Assembly: GCA_035502675.1 (NCBI GenBank) | Contig: DATJUC010000309.1 | Span: forward strand, 1-33,297 | Direction: 5' to 3' | DNA: 33,297 bases | From: DATJUC01 sp035502675 | GTDB lineage: Bacteria > Vulcanimicrobiota > Vulcanimicrobiia > Vulcanimicrobiales > Vulcanimicrobiaceae | Shown here: piece by piece, positions 8,518 through 16,193 of the stretch | Position numbering within the stretch: position 1 is the first letter of the stretch | How the letters are laid out: each line of letters begins with the position of its first letter | Position numbers and translations under genes: made by a program | Notes under the pieces: model-generated | The model's database searches: none | Told to the model about the DNA's origin: nothing | The model's input: the letters and a program-made list of their open reading frames with translations, nothing else

Positions 8518-8547
8518 CAGCGAAGCGAAGCTTCAGATAGGAGTCAT
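8509..8547 (+). promoter_or_regulatory. Shine-Dalgarno-sequestering platform of the riboswitch
   Basis: ATGGCTCCT (8509-8517), which includes the 3' strand of aptamer P1, is complementary over 9 positions (one G-T) to AGGAGTCAT (8539-8547), which contains the ribosome-binding site AGGAG of the ATG at 8549. Without fluoride the site would be masked. With fluoride P1 forms and frees it. This indicates a translational ON switch. Confidence 0.8.
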
Positions 8548-8548
8548 C

Positions 8549-8887
8549 ATGCGCGCACTTCAGACCGCGACACTCATGCGGGTCTTCGTCGATGAAGGCG
8601 AGCGTCATGGTAAATTGCCTCTGTACATGGCGATCGTCGAGGAGCTGCGCGCGCGAGGCTTCGGCGGCGCAACGGTTCTTAAAGGTATCGAAGGGTACGG
8701 TTCGCACAACGTCGTGCATTCGTCGCGCGTGATCGACGCCGCCACTAGCCTTCCGGTATTGATCGAGGTCGCCGAGTCCGAAGAGCGAATTCGCTCCGTG
8801 GTTTCTCGTCTCGAGGAGATGATTCCCGAGGGCCTCATTACGCTCGAACGAATCCAAATGCGCCTTCTGACGAAGCGGCAGGTGTAA
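8549..8887 (+). CDS. DUF190 family (PII-like fold) protein 2
   Basis: 112 residues, a compact DUF190 protein: TLMRVFVDEGERHGKLPLYMAIVEEL, then GATVLKGIEGYG and LPVLIEVAESEERI. It has the usual length of the family, without the C-terminal extension of the paralogue at 8022. ATG at 8549 follows AGGAG at a 5-base spacing, and that site is masked by the fluoride riboswitch platform. It is the first gene of a four-gene operon (DUF190, Cys-rich unknown, two MutS-like ATPases). Its exact function is unknown; linkage to fluoride response is strongly supported by the riboswitch. Confidence 0.92.
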   Translation: MRALQTATLMRVFVDEGERHGKLPLYMAIVEELRARGFGGATVLKGIEGYGSHNVVHSSRVIDAATSLPVLIEVAESEERIRSVVSRLEEMIPEGLITLERIQMRLLTKRQV

Positions 8888-8904
8888 GGTCGTTGGTTGC
8901 GAGG

Positions 8905-9606
8905 ATGAAGAAACGCGAGCCGCGCGCCACCATTTTGGGCGTATTTGGTGAATTGTCGCGCGAACGCCGAAAGGCCCTCGAGCGCATTCCGGGAACGGCG
9001 CACTCCAGTGCCGATGCCGCAGCGTGTTTGCTGGGGATGGACCTTTGGCGCGGCCCGCTCCTTCTCTTCAGGCGAAGCCTCGAAGTTACCGGAGAGCGCC
9101 CCCACCTCTGGACGTTTGCGTTCGCTAGGTCGAGCGCGTGGGAAGCATCGCGCTGGAACCGGCTTCCTTTCGCGGCGCGCCTAGTGCGGGCTCGCGTCGG
9201 ATACCTGGACCGCGTCGTTCGCGCAAGTCCGACGGCGTGGAGCCTGTCCGTCTCTGCGGCGACCTTTCGCGAAGGTTTAGACTCCTTGCGGAATACCGGC
9301 TTTGCCGTGGGTTGCAGAGGCGGAGCGCTCGAATTCGCTGCGCTCGCGCCGCCCGAGGCACTGAGCACGGACCTCGCCCTTATCGAGGTCGTCGCCCACT
9401 GGCTTTGGCGCTTGGCCGATCGAGACCGCGTTCTCGCCGACCCGCACGCGTCCGGATTCGAAGTTCACGGCTATGCGGGCTGCTGCGCGTCCTGTCGTTC
9501 GCGTTGGGGCTTGCGAGAACGCGACGAGCGCTGGGTGCCTCCGTTTCACCCTGGGTGCCGATGCTTCGCGCAGCCGCGCTTCCTGCGATACCATGCCGTT
9601 TCGTAG
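8905..9606 (+). CDS. Unknown protein with Cys-rich C-terminus
   Basis: About 233 residues. I do not recognise the full-length family. The first 190 residues look like a globular helical domain rich in Trp and Arg. The C-terminal 45 residues carry GCCASC and then, about 20 residues on, PPFHPGCRC, a likely zinc site. This tail resembles the C-terminal HP-x-CRC motif of phage Mu F-like/SPP1 gp7-like head-morphogenesis proteins, but nothing else here is phage-like. The start is uncertain: ATG at 8905, or TTG at 8893 close to AAGG. The stop overlaps the following MutS-like gene by 14 bases, so the two are translationally coupled and probably act together. Confidence 0.7.
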   Translation: MKKREPRATILGVFGELSRERRKALERIPGTAHSSADAAACLLGMDLWRGPLLLFRRSLEVTGERPHLWTFAFARSSAWEASRWNRLPFAARLVRARVGYLDRVVRASPTAWSLSVSAATFREGLDSLRNTGFAVGCRGGALEFAALAPPEALSTDLALIEVVAHWLWRLADRDRVLADPHASGFEVHGYAGCCASCRSRWGLRERDERWVPPFHPGCRCFAQPRFLRYHAVS

Positions 9607-11122
9607 CATTCTGTTCCGCGACGGCTCGCGCCCGGAGGATGGTCCGGAACCGGCGTACTTTCGCGATCTCAATCTCGACCGAATCGCCGACTCGATTGCC
9701 GCGCGTGAAGGCGAGTTCGACGTCAAGCCCTTCTTTCGTACCGTGCTGCCCGCAAAAGAAGACGTTCTCTACCGGCAAGAAGCGATTCAAGACCTAGAGC
9801 GCGAGCGTACGATGCGCGCGGTGCGAGACTTCTGCGGCCGCATGAGCGCGATGCGCGCGCAACTTGGCCAGCGCGAAAAACTTCACTTCGACTTGCAACG
9901 GTCCCGGTGGCTATTGCACGCCGTCGAAACGTACTGTTCGGCCCTACGGGACTTCAGAGCCGCACTAGTCGCGGCGCCGGTCGAGTCGCGCGCCTTCGGC
10001 GGGTTGCGAGAATTTCTCGACGGCTACGTCGAGTCTGCGGGCTTCGGGCGCCTGCGCGCGCAGTCCGAGCAACTCGCGTCAGATTTGGCGTCCATCCGAT
10101 ACTGCCTTTTCATCGGCGGTGACTACGTGTCGGTCCGGCCGTACGGGCAGCAACCGGACTACAGTCTGCAACTGGCCGCCACCTTCGAACGATTTCGACG
10201 CGACAGCCCGCGAGACTATCGGTCTCGGTTCGACGATCGCCCCTACATGAACCACGTCGAAGAGCACATTCTCGGTTTCGTCGCGGACGTGAACCCGGAG
10301 GTTTTCGAAGCGCTTCGGACCTTTTCTGCCGGGAATGAAGGTTTCCCCGACGAGGTGATCTTGCGATTTGACGAGGAAGTACGGTTCTACCTCGCCTACC
10401 TCGATCACGTGGCGTCGCTGAAGCAGGGCGCGGGCCTCACGTTCTGCTACCCGGAGCTCAGCGAGACGGATAAACGGGTCGAGGCTCGCGAAACGTTCGA
10501 TCTCGCGCTGGCGCGGGAACTCGCCGTGCAGGAGCTGCCCGTCGTTTGCAACAGTTTCGCGCTCGTCGGGAGCGAGCGCATATTCGTCGTTTCCGGACCA
10601 AATCAAGGCGGGAAGACGACGTTCGCGCGCACGTTCGGGCAACTTCATCATTTAGCGCGCATCGGCGTTCCGGTTCCGGGAACATCTGCGAGGCTATTCC
10701 TCTTCGACGAGATGTTTACGCACTTCGAACGGGAGGAGTCGATTGCAACCCTCCGGGGCAAGCTTCAAGACGATCTCGTGCGCATCCATGATATTCTCGG
10801 CCGTGCGACCGGGCGCAGCATCATCATAATCAACGAAATATTCAGTTCGACGACGCTGGAAGACGCGACGTTTTTAGCGAGCAAGATCCTCGACCGGCTG
10901 ATTCGGCTGGACGCGCTTTGCGTTTGCGTGACCTTCCTGGTCGGCATAACGCGCCTGGGCGACGGCATCGTTAGTCTCGTAAGCGAAGTCCTGGCGGAAT
11001 CGCCCGACGTGCGGACGTTCAAGGTGATTCGCGCGACGGCTCGAGGGCAATCCTACGCGCGGTCGATCGCAGAGAAGTATCGCCTAACCTACGAACAGTT
11101 AAGGAGCCGTCTGCGCCGGTGA
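9593..11122 (+). CDS. MutS-like ATPase A (no mismatch-recognition domain)
   Basis: 509 residues. The C-terminal half is a MutS-family ATPase domain: Walker A GPNQGGKTT (335-343), the FTHFEREES segment, and Walker B IIIINEIFSSTT (about 408-419). The N-terminal half is helical, like the MutS core/lever region. There is no N-terminal mismatch-binding domain with its Phe-x-Glu motif, and the protein is far shorter than MutS (about 850). ATG at 9593 lies inside the end of the preceding gene. It is followed by a same-length paralogue in a 4-base overlap, suggesting a heterodimer like MutSB-type clamps. My recollection is that MutS-like genes have been reported downstream of crcB-motif RNAs, which fits this position. 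Confidence 0.9.
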   Translation: MPFRSILFRDGSRPEDGPEPAYFRDLNLDRIADSIAAREGEFDVKPFFRTVLPAKEDVLYRQEAIQDLERERTMRAVRDFCGRMSAMRAQLGQREKLHFDLQRSRWLLHAVETYCSALRDFRAALVAAPVESRAFGGLREFLDGYVESAGFGRLRAQSEQLASDLASIRYCLFIGGDYVSVRPYGQQPDYSLQLAATFERFRRDSPRDYRSRFDDRPYMNHVEEHILGFVADVNPEVFEALRTFSAGNEGFPDEVILRFDEEVRFYLAYLDHVASLKQGAGLTFCYPELSETDKRVEARETFDLALARELAVQELPVVCNSFALVGSERIFVVSGPNQGGKTTFARTFGQLHHLARIGVPVPGTSARLFLFDEMFTHFEREESIATLRGKLQDDLVRIHDILGRATGRSIIIINEIFSSTTLEDATFLASKILDRLIRLDALCVCVTFLVGITRLGDGIVSLVSEVLAESPDVRTFKVIRATARGQSYARSIAEKYRLTYEQLRSRLRR

Positions 11123-12648
11123 AGGTTCACCTGATGTTTGCCGGTCGCGATTTCGATCCTTCGGCCCCGCGACAGCCGTGCATCGACGCCGTCGCCGCCG
11201 ACCTGGAACTCGAGCATTTATTCTCCGCGATGGCCGGTGACGACCAGTGGCTTCTCCGGAACGCCTCCAAGACCGTCACGCAGCTGCTCGTCGACGTCGG
11301 CGAGATTAGGTATCGGCAAGACGCCCTGAAAGACTGTATCGAGCGGGAGGGCGTCGTGCGCAGGCTCTACGACCTCGCGACCGGCGTGCTCGAAGCCGAG
11401 CGTCGAAGGGTTTTTCGGTCTTCCCGTTCGCCGAGCGCCGTTATGTACTGGTCGGTCGAGGTGCTCAAAATCCTCGTCGAAGGTCTTCGGGATTTGCGCC
11501 GGATTGCCGACGCCGCCGCCGGTTCGTTCGCATCCGACGCGTTTCAACGCTTCTTTACGACCGTTAGGCTGGAACTTTCGGACGAATACCTCGCTGAGGT
11601 CGAGCAGCAGCTTCGCAAGCTTAAGTTTCGCGATGGCATGCTCTTGAGCGCACGCCTCGGCGAAGGCAACAAGGGTACGGACTACGTTCTTTGCGACCTT
11701 CCATCAGACGACCGGGGATGGCTGGCGCGCCTTTTCGACTTTGGTTCGTCAGGACCTCATACGTTTCGAATTGCGGATCGCGACGACGCCGGCGCTCGGG
11801 CGCTCTCCAGTCTTCGAGACCGAGGTCTCAACGTCGTTGCCAATGCGGTCGCGCAGTCCTGCGACCATCTCGTGAGCTTCTTCGAAATGCTGCGAACCGA
11901 GCTGGCATTCTACGTTGGGTGCCTGAATTTGCACGCGCGCCTGACCTACCTCGGCGTCCCGATCTCGTTCCCCGAGCCCCTCGAACTCGGGACTCGCTTT
12001 CTGGAGGGCCGGGACATCGTCGACCCGTGCCTTGCCCTGCGAATGAGCGGCGCTCCCGTGGCCAACGATCTGGACGGAGACGGTGCGAACCTCCTCATCT
12101 TTACGGGAGCCAATCAGGGCGGGAAGTCCACCTTTTTGCGGGCGCTTGGTGTCGCCTGCGTAATGATGCAGTGCGGAATGTTCGTGGCGGTTCGTTCGTT
12201 TCGCGCTTCAGTCTCGGCGAACGTCTTCACGCACTTCCGGCGGGAAGAGGATGCGACCATGAAGAGCGGCAAGCTCGACGAGGAACTGCATAGGATGAGC
12301 GATCTCGTCGACGCGCTGCGGCCCGACTCGATGGTGCTTTTTAACGAATCGTTTTCGTCCACGAACGAGCAGGAGGGATCCGAGATTGCGCGCCAGATCG
12401 TCGCCGCCTTGCTCGAGGCGCGCCAGCGCCTCGCGTTCGTGACGCATCAGCACGAGTTCGCGAGGACCTTTCTAGGTCGCAGCGACGTCGTCTTCATGCG
12501 TGCCCAGCGTCTAGACGATGGGACTCGAACGTTTAAATTGTTGAAGGCGGAACCGTTGAGAACGAGCTTCGGACCGGATCTTTTCCGCACCGTCTTCGGC
12601 GAAACGCCGACCGGGTTAGCCAGGGGCGCGCCTCTCAAGGAGGGTTAA
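11119..12648 (+). CDS. MutS-like ATPase B (partner of A)
   Basis: 509 residues, exactly the length of its upstream partner. The ATPase domain has Walker A GANQGGKST (330-338), FTHFRREEDATMKSGKL and Walker B SMVLFNESFSST (about 404-415), then VTHQHEFA. The N-terminal 300 residues are helical, with no mismatch-binding domain or Smr nuclease tail. The start is GTG at 11119, overlapping the TGA of A (GTGA). It is the last gene of the riboswitch-controlled plus-strand operon, and its end overlaps the convergent coiled-coil gene by 14 bases. The role is probably a DNA or nucleic-acid clamp acting with A; substrate unknown. Confidence 0.9.
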   Translation: MKVHLMFAGRDFDPSAPRQPCIDAVAADLELEHLFSAMAGDDQWLLRNASKTVTQLLVDVGEIRYRQDALKDCIEREGVVRRLYDLATGVLEAERRRVFRSSRSPSAVMYWSVEVLKILVEGLRDLRRIADAAAGSFASDAFQRFFTTVRLELSDEYLAEVEQQLRKLKFRDGMLLSARLGEGNKGTDYVLCDLPSDDRGWLARLFDFGSSGPHTFRIADRDDAGARALSSLRDRGLNVVANAVAQSCDHLVSFFEMLRTELAFYVGCLNLHARLTYLGVPISFPEPLELGTRFLEGRDIVDPCLALRMSGAPVANDLDGDGANLLIFTGANQGGKSTFLRALGVACVMMQCGMFVAVRSFRASVSANVFTHFRREEDATMKSGKLDEELHRMSDLVDALRPDSMVLFNESFSSTNEQEGSEIARQIVAALLEARQRLAFVTHQHEFARTFLGRSDVVFMRAQRLDDGTRTFKLLKAEPLRTSFGPDLFRTVFGETPTGLARGAPLKEG

Positions 12649-13243
12649 GGTCTAGCGCGATGCGCGCTCTTGCAAGATTGCGAGTACCGCGGCGCACCAG
12701 CACCTCGCGCTCGCGCCGGACTTCGAGCGCGATCGCCTCGCGAAGATACCGCTCGAGTTGGGCGGTAAAGCCAGTCGCGATCGATTCCGTCGGCTCGTAG
12801 TCCAGCACCAGTGTCGGTACCTCCGGCGCTTCGATTCGCGGAACGATCGTGCGTCTTGGTTTGCGCCGCGTAGCGATTGGCGATCGCGTTTGCGAATGGA
12901 AACGCTCCTCAGCCTTTTCCAAGTCGCCGGCATAGAGCAGGAAGCGTACGCGAAATCGCAGTGCTACGTTATCAAAAACCCGTCGCCAGCACTCTTGCGC
13001 GATAGCTCCGGCCGATTCGACGAGCAGGCTTTTGCGAAGATCGGAGCCCACGTCGCCGAGCGACGCGATTTGATCGCGCATCCGAGTCTGGGCATCGGAA
13101 AGTGGACCGGCCAGGAATCGCTCGACTCGCGCCAGGTCTTCCGCGCAGCCGCGGTCCAACGCGGACTTCGCTGCCCGGGCGTCCTCGTTGACGCGCTCGG
13201 CGATCGGATCGGTCAGGCCGCCGCCGTGCCGTTTTCTATGCAT
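12635..13243 (-). CDS. Unknown coiled-coil protein after the dynamin-like gene
   Basis: 202 residues, highly charged and mostly predicted helical, with no enzyme motif I recognise. ATG at 13243 lies 31 bases inside the end of the dynamin-like gene in another frame, so it is probably translationally coupled. It could be an assembly partner of the GTPase, or a piece of its helical stalk now encoded separately. The GTPase has its own plausible end, so I do not call this a frameshift. Last gene of the NUDIX-dynamin operon; its 3' end overlaps the convergent MutS-like gene by 14 bases. Confidence 0.65.
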   Translation of the reverse strand: MHRKRHGGGLTDPIAERVNEDARAAKSALDRGCAEDLARVERFLAGPLSDAQTRMRDQIASLGDVGSDLRKSLLVESAGAIAQECWRRVFDNVALRFRVRFLLYAGDLEKAEERFHSQTRSPIATRRKPRRTIVPRIEAPEVPTLVLDYEPTESIATGFTAQLERYLREAIALEVRREREVLVRRGTRNLARARIALDLNPP

Positions 13244-14907
13244 GCCCGTATGGCGCGCAGGCGCTGGCGCGCGTCCCCCACGCTTCGCGATGCTTCAGTT
13301 TCGCCGGCGGCATCGGGCGACTCGTCGAATGCGGCCAGGACGGTCGAGCGGGCGTCGTTCATCGACGTTTGAATGGCGTCGCGGACCCTCCGGTGCCATG
13401 GCTCGAGCTCGCACGCCATGCCGTAGCGCATTTTTCCCCGAACCGCATCGAGCTCGCGCTCGAGCAGCCTTCGATAGCGGACTGAGAGCACGGCCCGGCG
13501 GAGAGTTCCCGGAAGTAGGTCGGCGAAAGTTCGAAACACGAGCTCGAGACCGGTGGTCGGTACGAGGGCGCCCACGAGCCGGAGGTTGGCGGGCGCGAAC
13601 CAGATATCGGCCGTGAGTAGGTCGACGGCGTCGAGCTGCGCGGCCTCCAGCCCGGCCGTCCAAACCGCGCGCTCGATGTCGCGGGCGAGTCGCACGTACT
13701 TTTGAGCGAAGACCTCGAGTTCGCCATTGGCCTGCGCGAGCGCCTCGGCGCGCCATCGAGCGACCACGCCGGCAATCGTTTCGGCAAACAGGGAATCGCG
13801 CTCGCTTTGAGTCGACAGCGCCGCAAAGCGCATGCTGGTCGAGCGAAAGTCCGCAAGATCCCGGTCGTGGAGGCGATCGAAAAGATCCCGAAGTCGCATC
13901 TGGAGTTGGGCGAAGTCGTCGTCGAGCGCGAGCTGGAGTAGTCGCGCCCGGTCGTCGATCGTTTGCAGCGCGTCCAGCAGAAGCTGCCTGCGCCGCCGGC
14001 GCTGCTCGGCGGGCATCTGCCAGACGGAGATTCGCAGCGCTGCAAAGGTGTCGAGGCGTTCGGCGACGCGCAGAGCTCGGCGCCGAAACGACTTGGCGCG
14101 CGTTGCCCTTCCGCTCCCTTCGACGAAGTTTCGCAAGCCTGCCGCCAGGCGCGCAAATTCCGCGTCTTCCTCACCCGTCTGCTGAGCTGCGCGCGCCCGC
14201 TTTGCGCTGACCGGCAGAACGTCGACGTCGATCGAAAGCGCGTCGGCGACGGCACGCCGAGTAAACTCCAGCAACTCGGGCAGCGACTCGCCGGCGAGAT
14301 CGGACTTGTTCAGCACGACAAAGAGCTTCTCCGAAGACGCGGCCACCTCGCGCGCATACTCGAGCTCCTCCAGCCCGATGGGCGGGTCGGGTCCGACGAC
14401 GAGAATGGCTGCGTCCGCGCGCGGCAAGGTCGCTCGAGCGGCAGCGGTGTTATGGCGGTGGAGCGAGCCGATGCCCGGCGTGTCGAACAGCGCTATGCCT
14501 CGCAAACGTTCGGATGGCCAAACGACGTCCACCCGTTCGACGCCCAGTACGTTGTGCGGGTTATGCTCCTCGGTAACGAACAGCCGAATGTCTGCGGGTG
14601 CGATAGCGCGCGCCTGACGCGCCTCCCGGGTGCGCACCTCGACGGCGGCGGCACCGCCGTCGCGAATGACGGTCGCAAGTCCGGTGAGAGGAAGGGCTCC
14701 GGTCGGCATGAGGTCGGCGCCGAGGAGCGCGTTGACCAGCGCGCTCTTGCCACGCTTGAATTGCCCGACGACGACGAGATTGAGAAGGTCGCTTGGAATC
14801 TGTTCCGAGAGTTCGCGAGCAAGGAGTTCCGAAGTGGGGTCCCCCAGCTCCGATGCCAAGTGCACGAGTTGGTTCGCGCACTCCACGAGGCGGTTAGACG
14901 GCAGCAT
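13213..14907 (-). CDS. Bacterial dynamin-like GTPase
   Basis: 564 residues. GTPase motifs are complete: P-loop GQFKRGKS (48-55), switch threonine in the PLTGLAT segment (72-79), DTPG (142-145) and NKSD (200-203). The rest is long charged helix, typical of the dynamin/BDLP stalk, with a hydrophobic stretch near WFAPANLRLVGALVP that could act as a membrane paddle. Such proteins bind and remodel membranes. ATG at 14907 overlaps the NUDIX gene by 14 bases, and the fluoride riboswitch at 15433-15482 lies upstream of both. A role in membrane repair or protection under fluoride stress is inference. Confidence 0.88.
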   Translation of the reverse strand: MLPSNRLVECANQLVHLASELGDPTSELLARELSEQIPSDLLNLVVVGQFKRGKSALVNALLGADLMPTGALPLTGLATVIRDGGAAAVEVRTREARQARAIAPADIRLFVTEEHNPHNVLGVERVDVVWPSERLRGIALFDTPGIGSLHRHNTAAARATLPRADAAILVVGPDPPIGLEELEYAREVAASSEKLFVVLNKSDLAGESLPELLEFTRRAVADALSIDVDVLPVSAKRARAAQQTGEEDAEFARLAAGLRNFVEGSGRATRAKSFRRRALRVAERLDTFAALRISVWQMPAEQRRRRRQLLLDALQTIDDRARLLQLALDDDFAQLQMRLRDLFDRLHDRDLADFRSTSMRFAALSTQSERDSLFAETIAGVVARWRAEALAQANGELEVFAQKYVRLARDIERAVWTAGLEAAQLDAVDLLTADIWFAPANLRLVGALVPTTGLELVFRTFADLLPGTLRRAVLSVRYRRLLERELDAVRGKMRYGMACELEPWHRRVRDAIQTSMNDARSTVLAAFDESPDAAGETEASRSVGDARQRLRAIRACIENGTAAA

Positions 14908-15349
14908 CGCTCCTCGAACGAGACGTGCGATCGACGTAACGCCCCCGCTTGCTGGATTCGAACAAGCGCGCGTGCGGCAGGTGCCGCAGCACGTCCGGGT
15001 GCTCGAAGGGAAGCCAATCCACCGTCAGCACTTCGTCGTGACTCGTGGGGGCGCAACCGGTCGGCGCGACGATTTGCGCGTAGAAGCAGATTTCGAGCGT
15101 CGAGTCTTCCCATCGCCGGGAGCGCCGTTCCATCACGAATGCGATCTCGCTAGTTACGATGTCGTATCCGGTTTCTTCACGGACCTCCCTTACGACCGCA
15201 TGTTCGAGCGTTTCTCCAAGCTGCGGTGCGCCGCCCGGCAGATTAACGACTGCCAGGGCCCGTTTAGATTCACGTACCACGAGCACTTCGCCGGGGGTAC
15301 GAAGGACGGCGGCAGAGACCCGTACGCGGTATGCATCCGCTTCGTTCAT
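14894..15349 (-). CDS. NUDIX hydrolase
   Basis: 151 residues with a perfect NUDIX box: G40-x5-E46-x7-R54-E55-V56-x-E58-E59-x-G61. The family hydrolyses nucleoside-diphosphate-linked substrates; which one cannot be read here. ATG at 15349 has GGAG about 9 bases upstream. It is the first gene after a fluoride riboswitch with a terminator platform and overlaps the dynamin-like gene, so all three downstream genes share that control. The C-terminal 20 residues (SSKRGRYVDRTSRSRS) are basic and probably disordered. Confidence 0.92.
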   Translation of the reverse strand: MNEADAYRVRVSAAVLRTPGEVLVVRESKRALAVVNLPGGAPQLGETLEHAVVREVREETGYDIVTSEIAFVMERRSRRWEDSTLEICFYAQIVAPTGCAPTSHDEVLTVDWLPFEHPDVLRHLPHARLFESSKRGRYVDRTSRSRSDAAV

Positions 15350-15399
15350 CTCATCGACTCCGCTCCGAAGCGATACTTAGAGTGTCGACCCAATAAAGC

Positions 15400-15439
15400 A
15401 AAATAGCCCCCATTCGACGATCCTCGATCGAATAGGAGC
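15400..15439 (-). terminator. Riboswitch-controlled intrinsic terminator
   Basis: On the minus strand GCTCCTATTCGA (15439 down) pairs with TCGAATGGGGGC (to 15406) over 12 positions (two G-T), followed by TATTTTG. The 5' arm includes the 3' strand of the aptamer P1 stem, so aptamer and terminator are mutually exclusive. Fluoride binding would prevent termination before the NUDIX gene. Confidence 0.8.
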
Positions 15440-15482
15440 CATCAGCCGGACGGGCGGTTTGAGGCGGTGCTCCATCGCCTGA
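15433..15482 (-). promoter_or_regulatory. Fluoride (crcB-motif) riboswitch before NUDIX-dynamin operon
   Basis: Read on the minus strand: CAGGCGATGGAGCACCGCC, then TCAAACCGCC, then CCGGCTGATGGCTCCTATT. P1 is GGAGC/GCTCC, P2 is GCC/GGC, and the pseudoknot is AGGCG/CGCCT. The sequence is nearly identical in its core to the aptamer at 8466. It precedes the NUDIX gene start by about 84 bases. Confidence 0.94.
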
Positions 15483-15644
15483 AAGCTTCCATTTCGAACG
15501 TTTTCTCGGCGTTCCTCTTGCGGTTTCCTGACGGTTCCGTCATTCTTGGGGATGACGCGCGCTGCGGCGCGTTACGGCGGCCGTGCTCGCCGCTTGACGC
15601 CGGCTCGGTTGATGAGTCCTGTGTTCGAAATTGGGAGGTCCGCC

Positions 15645-16085
15645 ATGCAGGGACGCAGCCCCTCAAAACTGCCTTCGGTTTTCGAGCGGATACGCCGTTT
15701 CCTGGACGCGAGGGCGGCGAGAGACGCCGAACGCATTCGCACCCTCGAGGCGGAGTGTGAAGAGCTTCGATCGCACCTCCACGCTTCGGACGAACGCGTC
15801 CGCACCCGCGGCGAGGTATTCTACGAGCTGCAGCGACAATATTCGACCGAACACTTCGAACTGCAGGAGTCGATGCATAACCTCAGGATCGAGCGCATGC
15901 GCAACGCGGGAATGTTCGCCGATCGCGACATCATTCTCAATCGGGCGGCGGCTCTTCAGGAGAGGATTCGCTCGCTAAAGGATCGGTTACGGAAGCACGA
16001 ATCGGTCGAGGACATGACGTTCGACGAAGCACCGATTGTGATCCAAGATGCCGCCCCGGACCAAGGAGCCGGCCCTGCCGGATAG
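15645..16085 (+). CDS. Small coiled-coil protein upstream of complex 2
   Basis: 146 residues if started at ATG 15645, which has a strong GGGAGG site 6 bases upstream; in-frame starts at 15612 and 15546 lack one. Residues from about 12 to 130 are almost entirely charged helix (RDAERIRTLEAECEELRSHL, then ERMRNAGMFADRD and RIRSLKDRLRKHE), typical of a coiled coil. There is no signal peptide, membrane segment or enzyme motif. I do not recognise the family. It stands 108 bases before complex 2 on the same strand and is probably co-transcribed with it. Confidence 0.65.
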   Translation: MQGRSPSKLPSVFERIRRFLDARAARDAERIRTLEAECEELRSHLHASDERVRTRGEVFYELQRQYSTEHFELQESMHNLRIERMRNAGMFADRDIILNRAAALQERIRSLKDRLRKHESVEDMTFDEAPIVIQDAAPDQGAGPAG

Positions 16086-16097
16086 AAGGGTGACGTC

Positions 16098-16187
16098 GGC
16101 GGAGGAGTTCGCCGGCGAGTTTATCTCGCGAACCGCCATCGCGCCAATAACTCCTGACGATGCGAGATTTGTCGTCGTTGTCAGGAG
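16098..16187 (+). promoter_or_regulatory. Structured leader RNA of complex 2; SD masked; variant of fluoride-aptamer topology
   Basis: CTCCTGAC (16151-16158) pairs perfectly with GTCAGGAG (16180-16187), hiding the AGGAG ribosome-binding site of the TTG start at 16194. A competing stem is AGGAGTT (16103-16109) with AACTCCT (16149-16155), which would free the site. GGCG (98-101) can also pair with CGCC (110-113) across the first arm, giving the H-type pseudoknot layout of fluoride aptamers, but the GAUG core reads GGAG and the 3' UGAUG is absent. An inner hairpin, GCGAG-TTTAT-CTCGC, is present. This is a switch-like element with unknown ligand. Confidence 0.55.
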
Positions 16188-16193
16188 ATATCG

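Noticed and set aside
9593..12648. Canonical DNA mismatch repair MutS
   Set aside because: Only the core and ATPase parts are present, each protein is 509 residues, and no mismatch-recognition domain or MutL neighbour is visible.
12635..14907. Frameshift splitting one dynamin gene into 564- and 202-residue parts
   Set aside because: The first part has complete GTPase motifs and a plausible end, and the second has its own ATG in an overlapping start; translational coupling explains it without an error.
15549..15622. A further fluoride aptamer before the coiled-coil gene
   Set aside because: GGGGATGACG and TTGATGAGTCCTG recall the 5' and 3' aptamer ends, but no P1 partner (GGACT) exists upstream and the spacing is too long.
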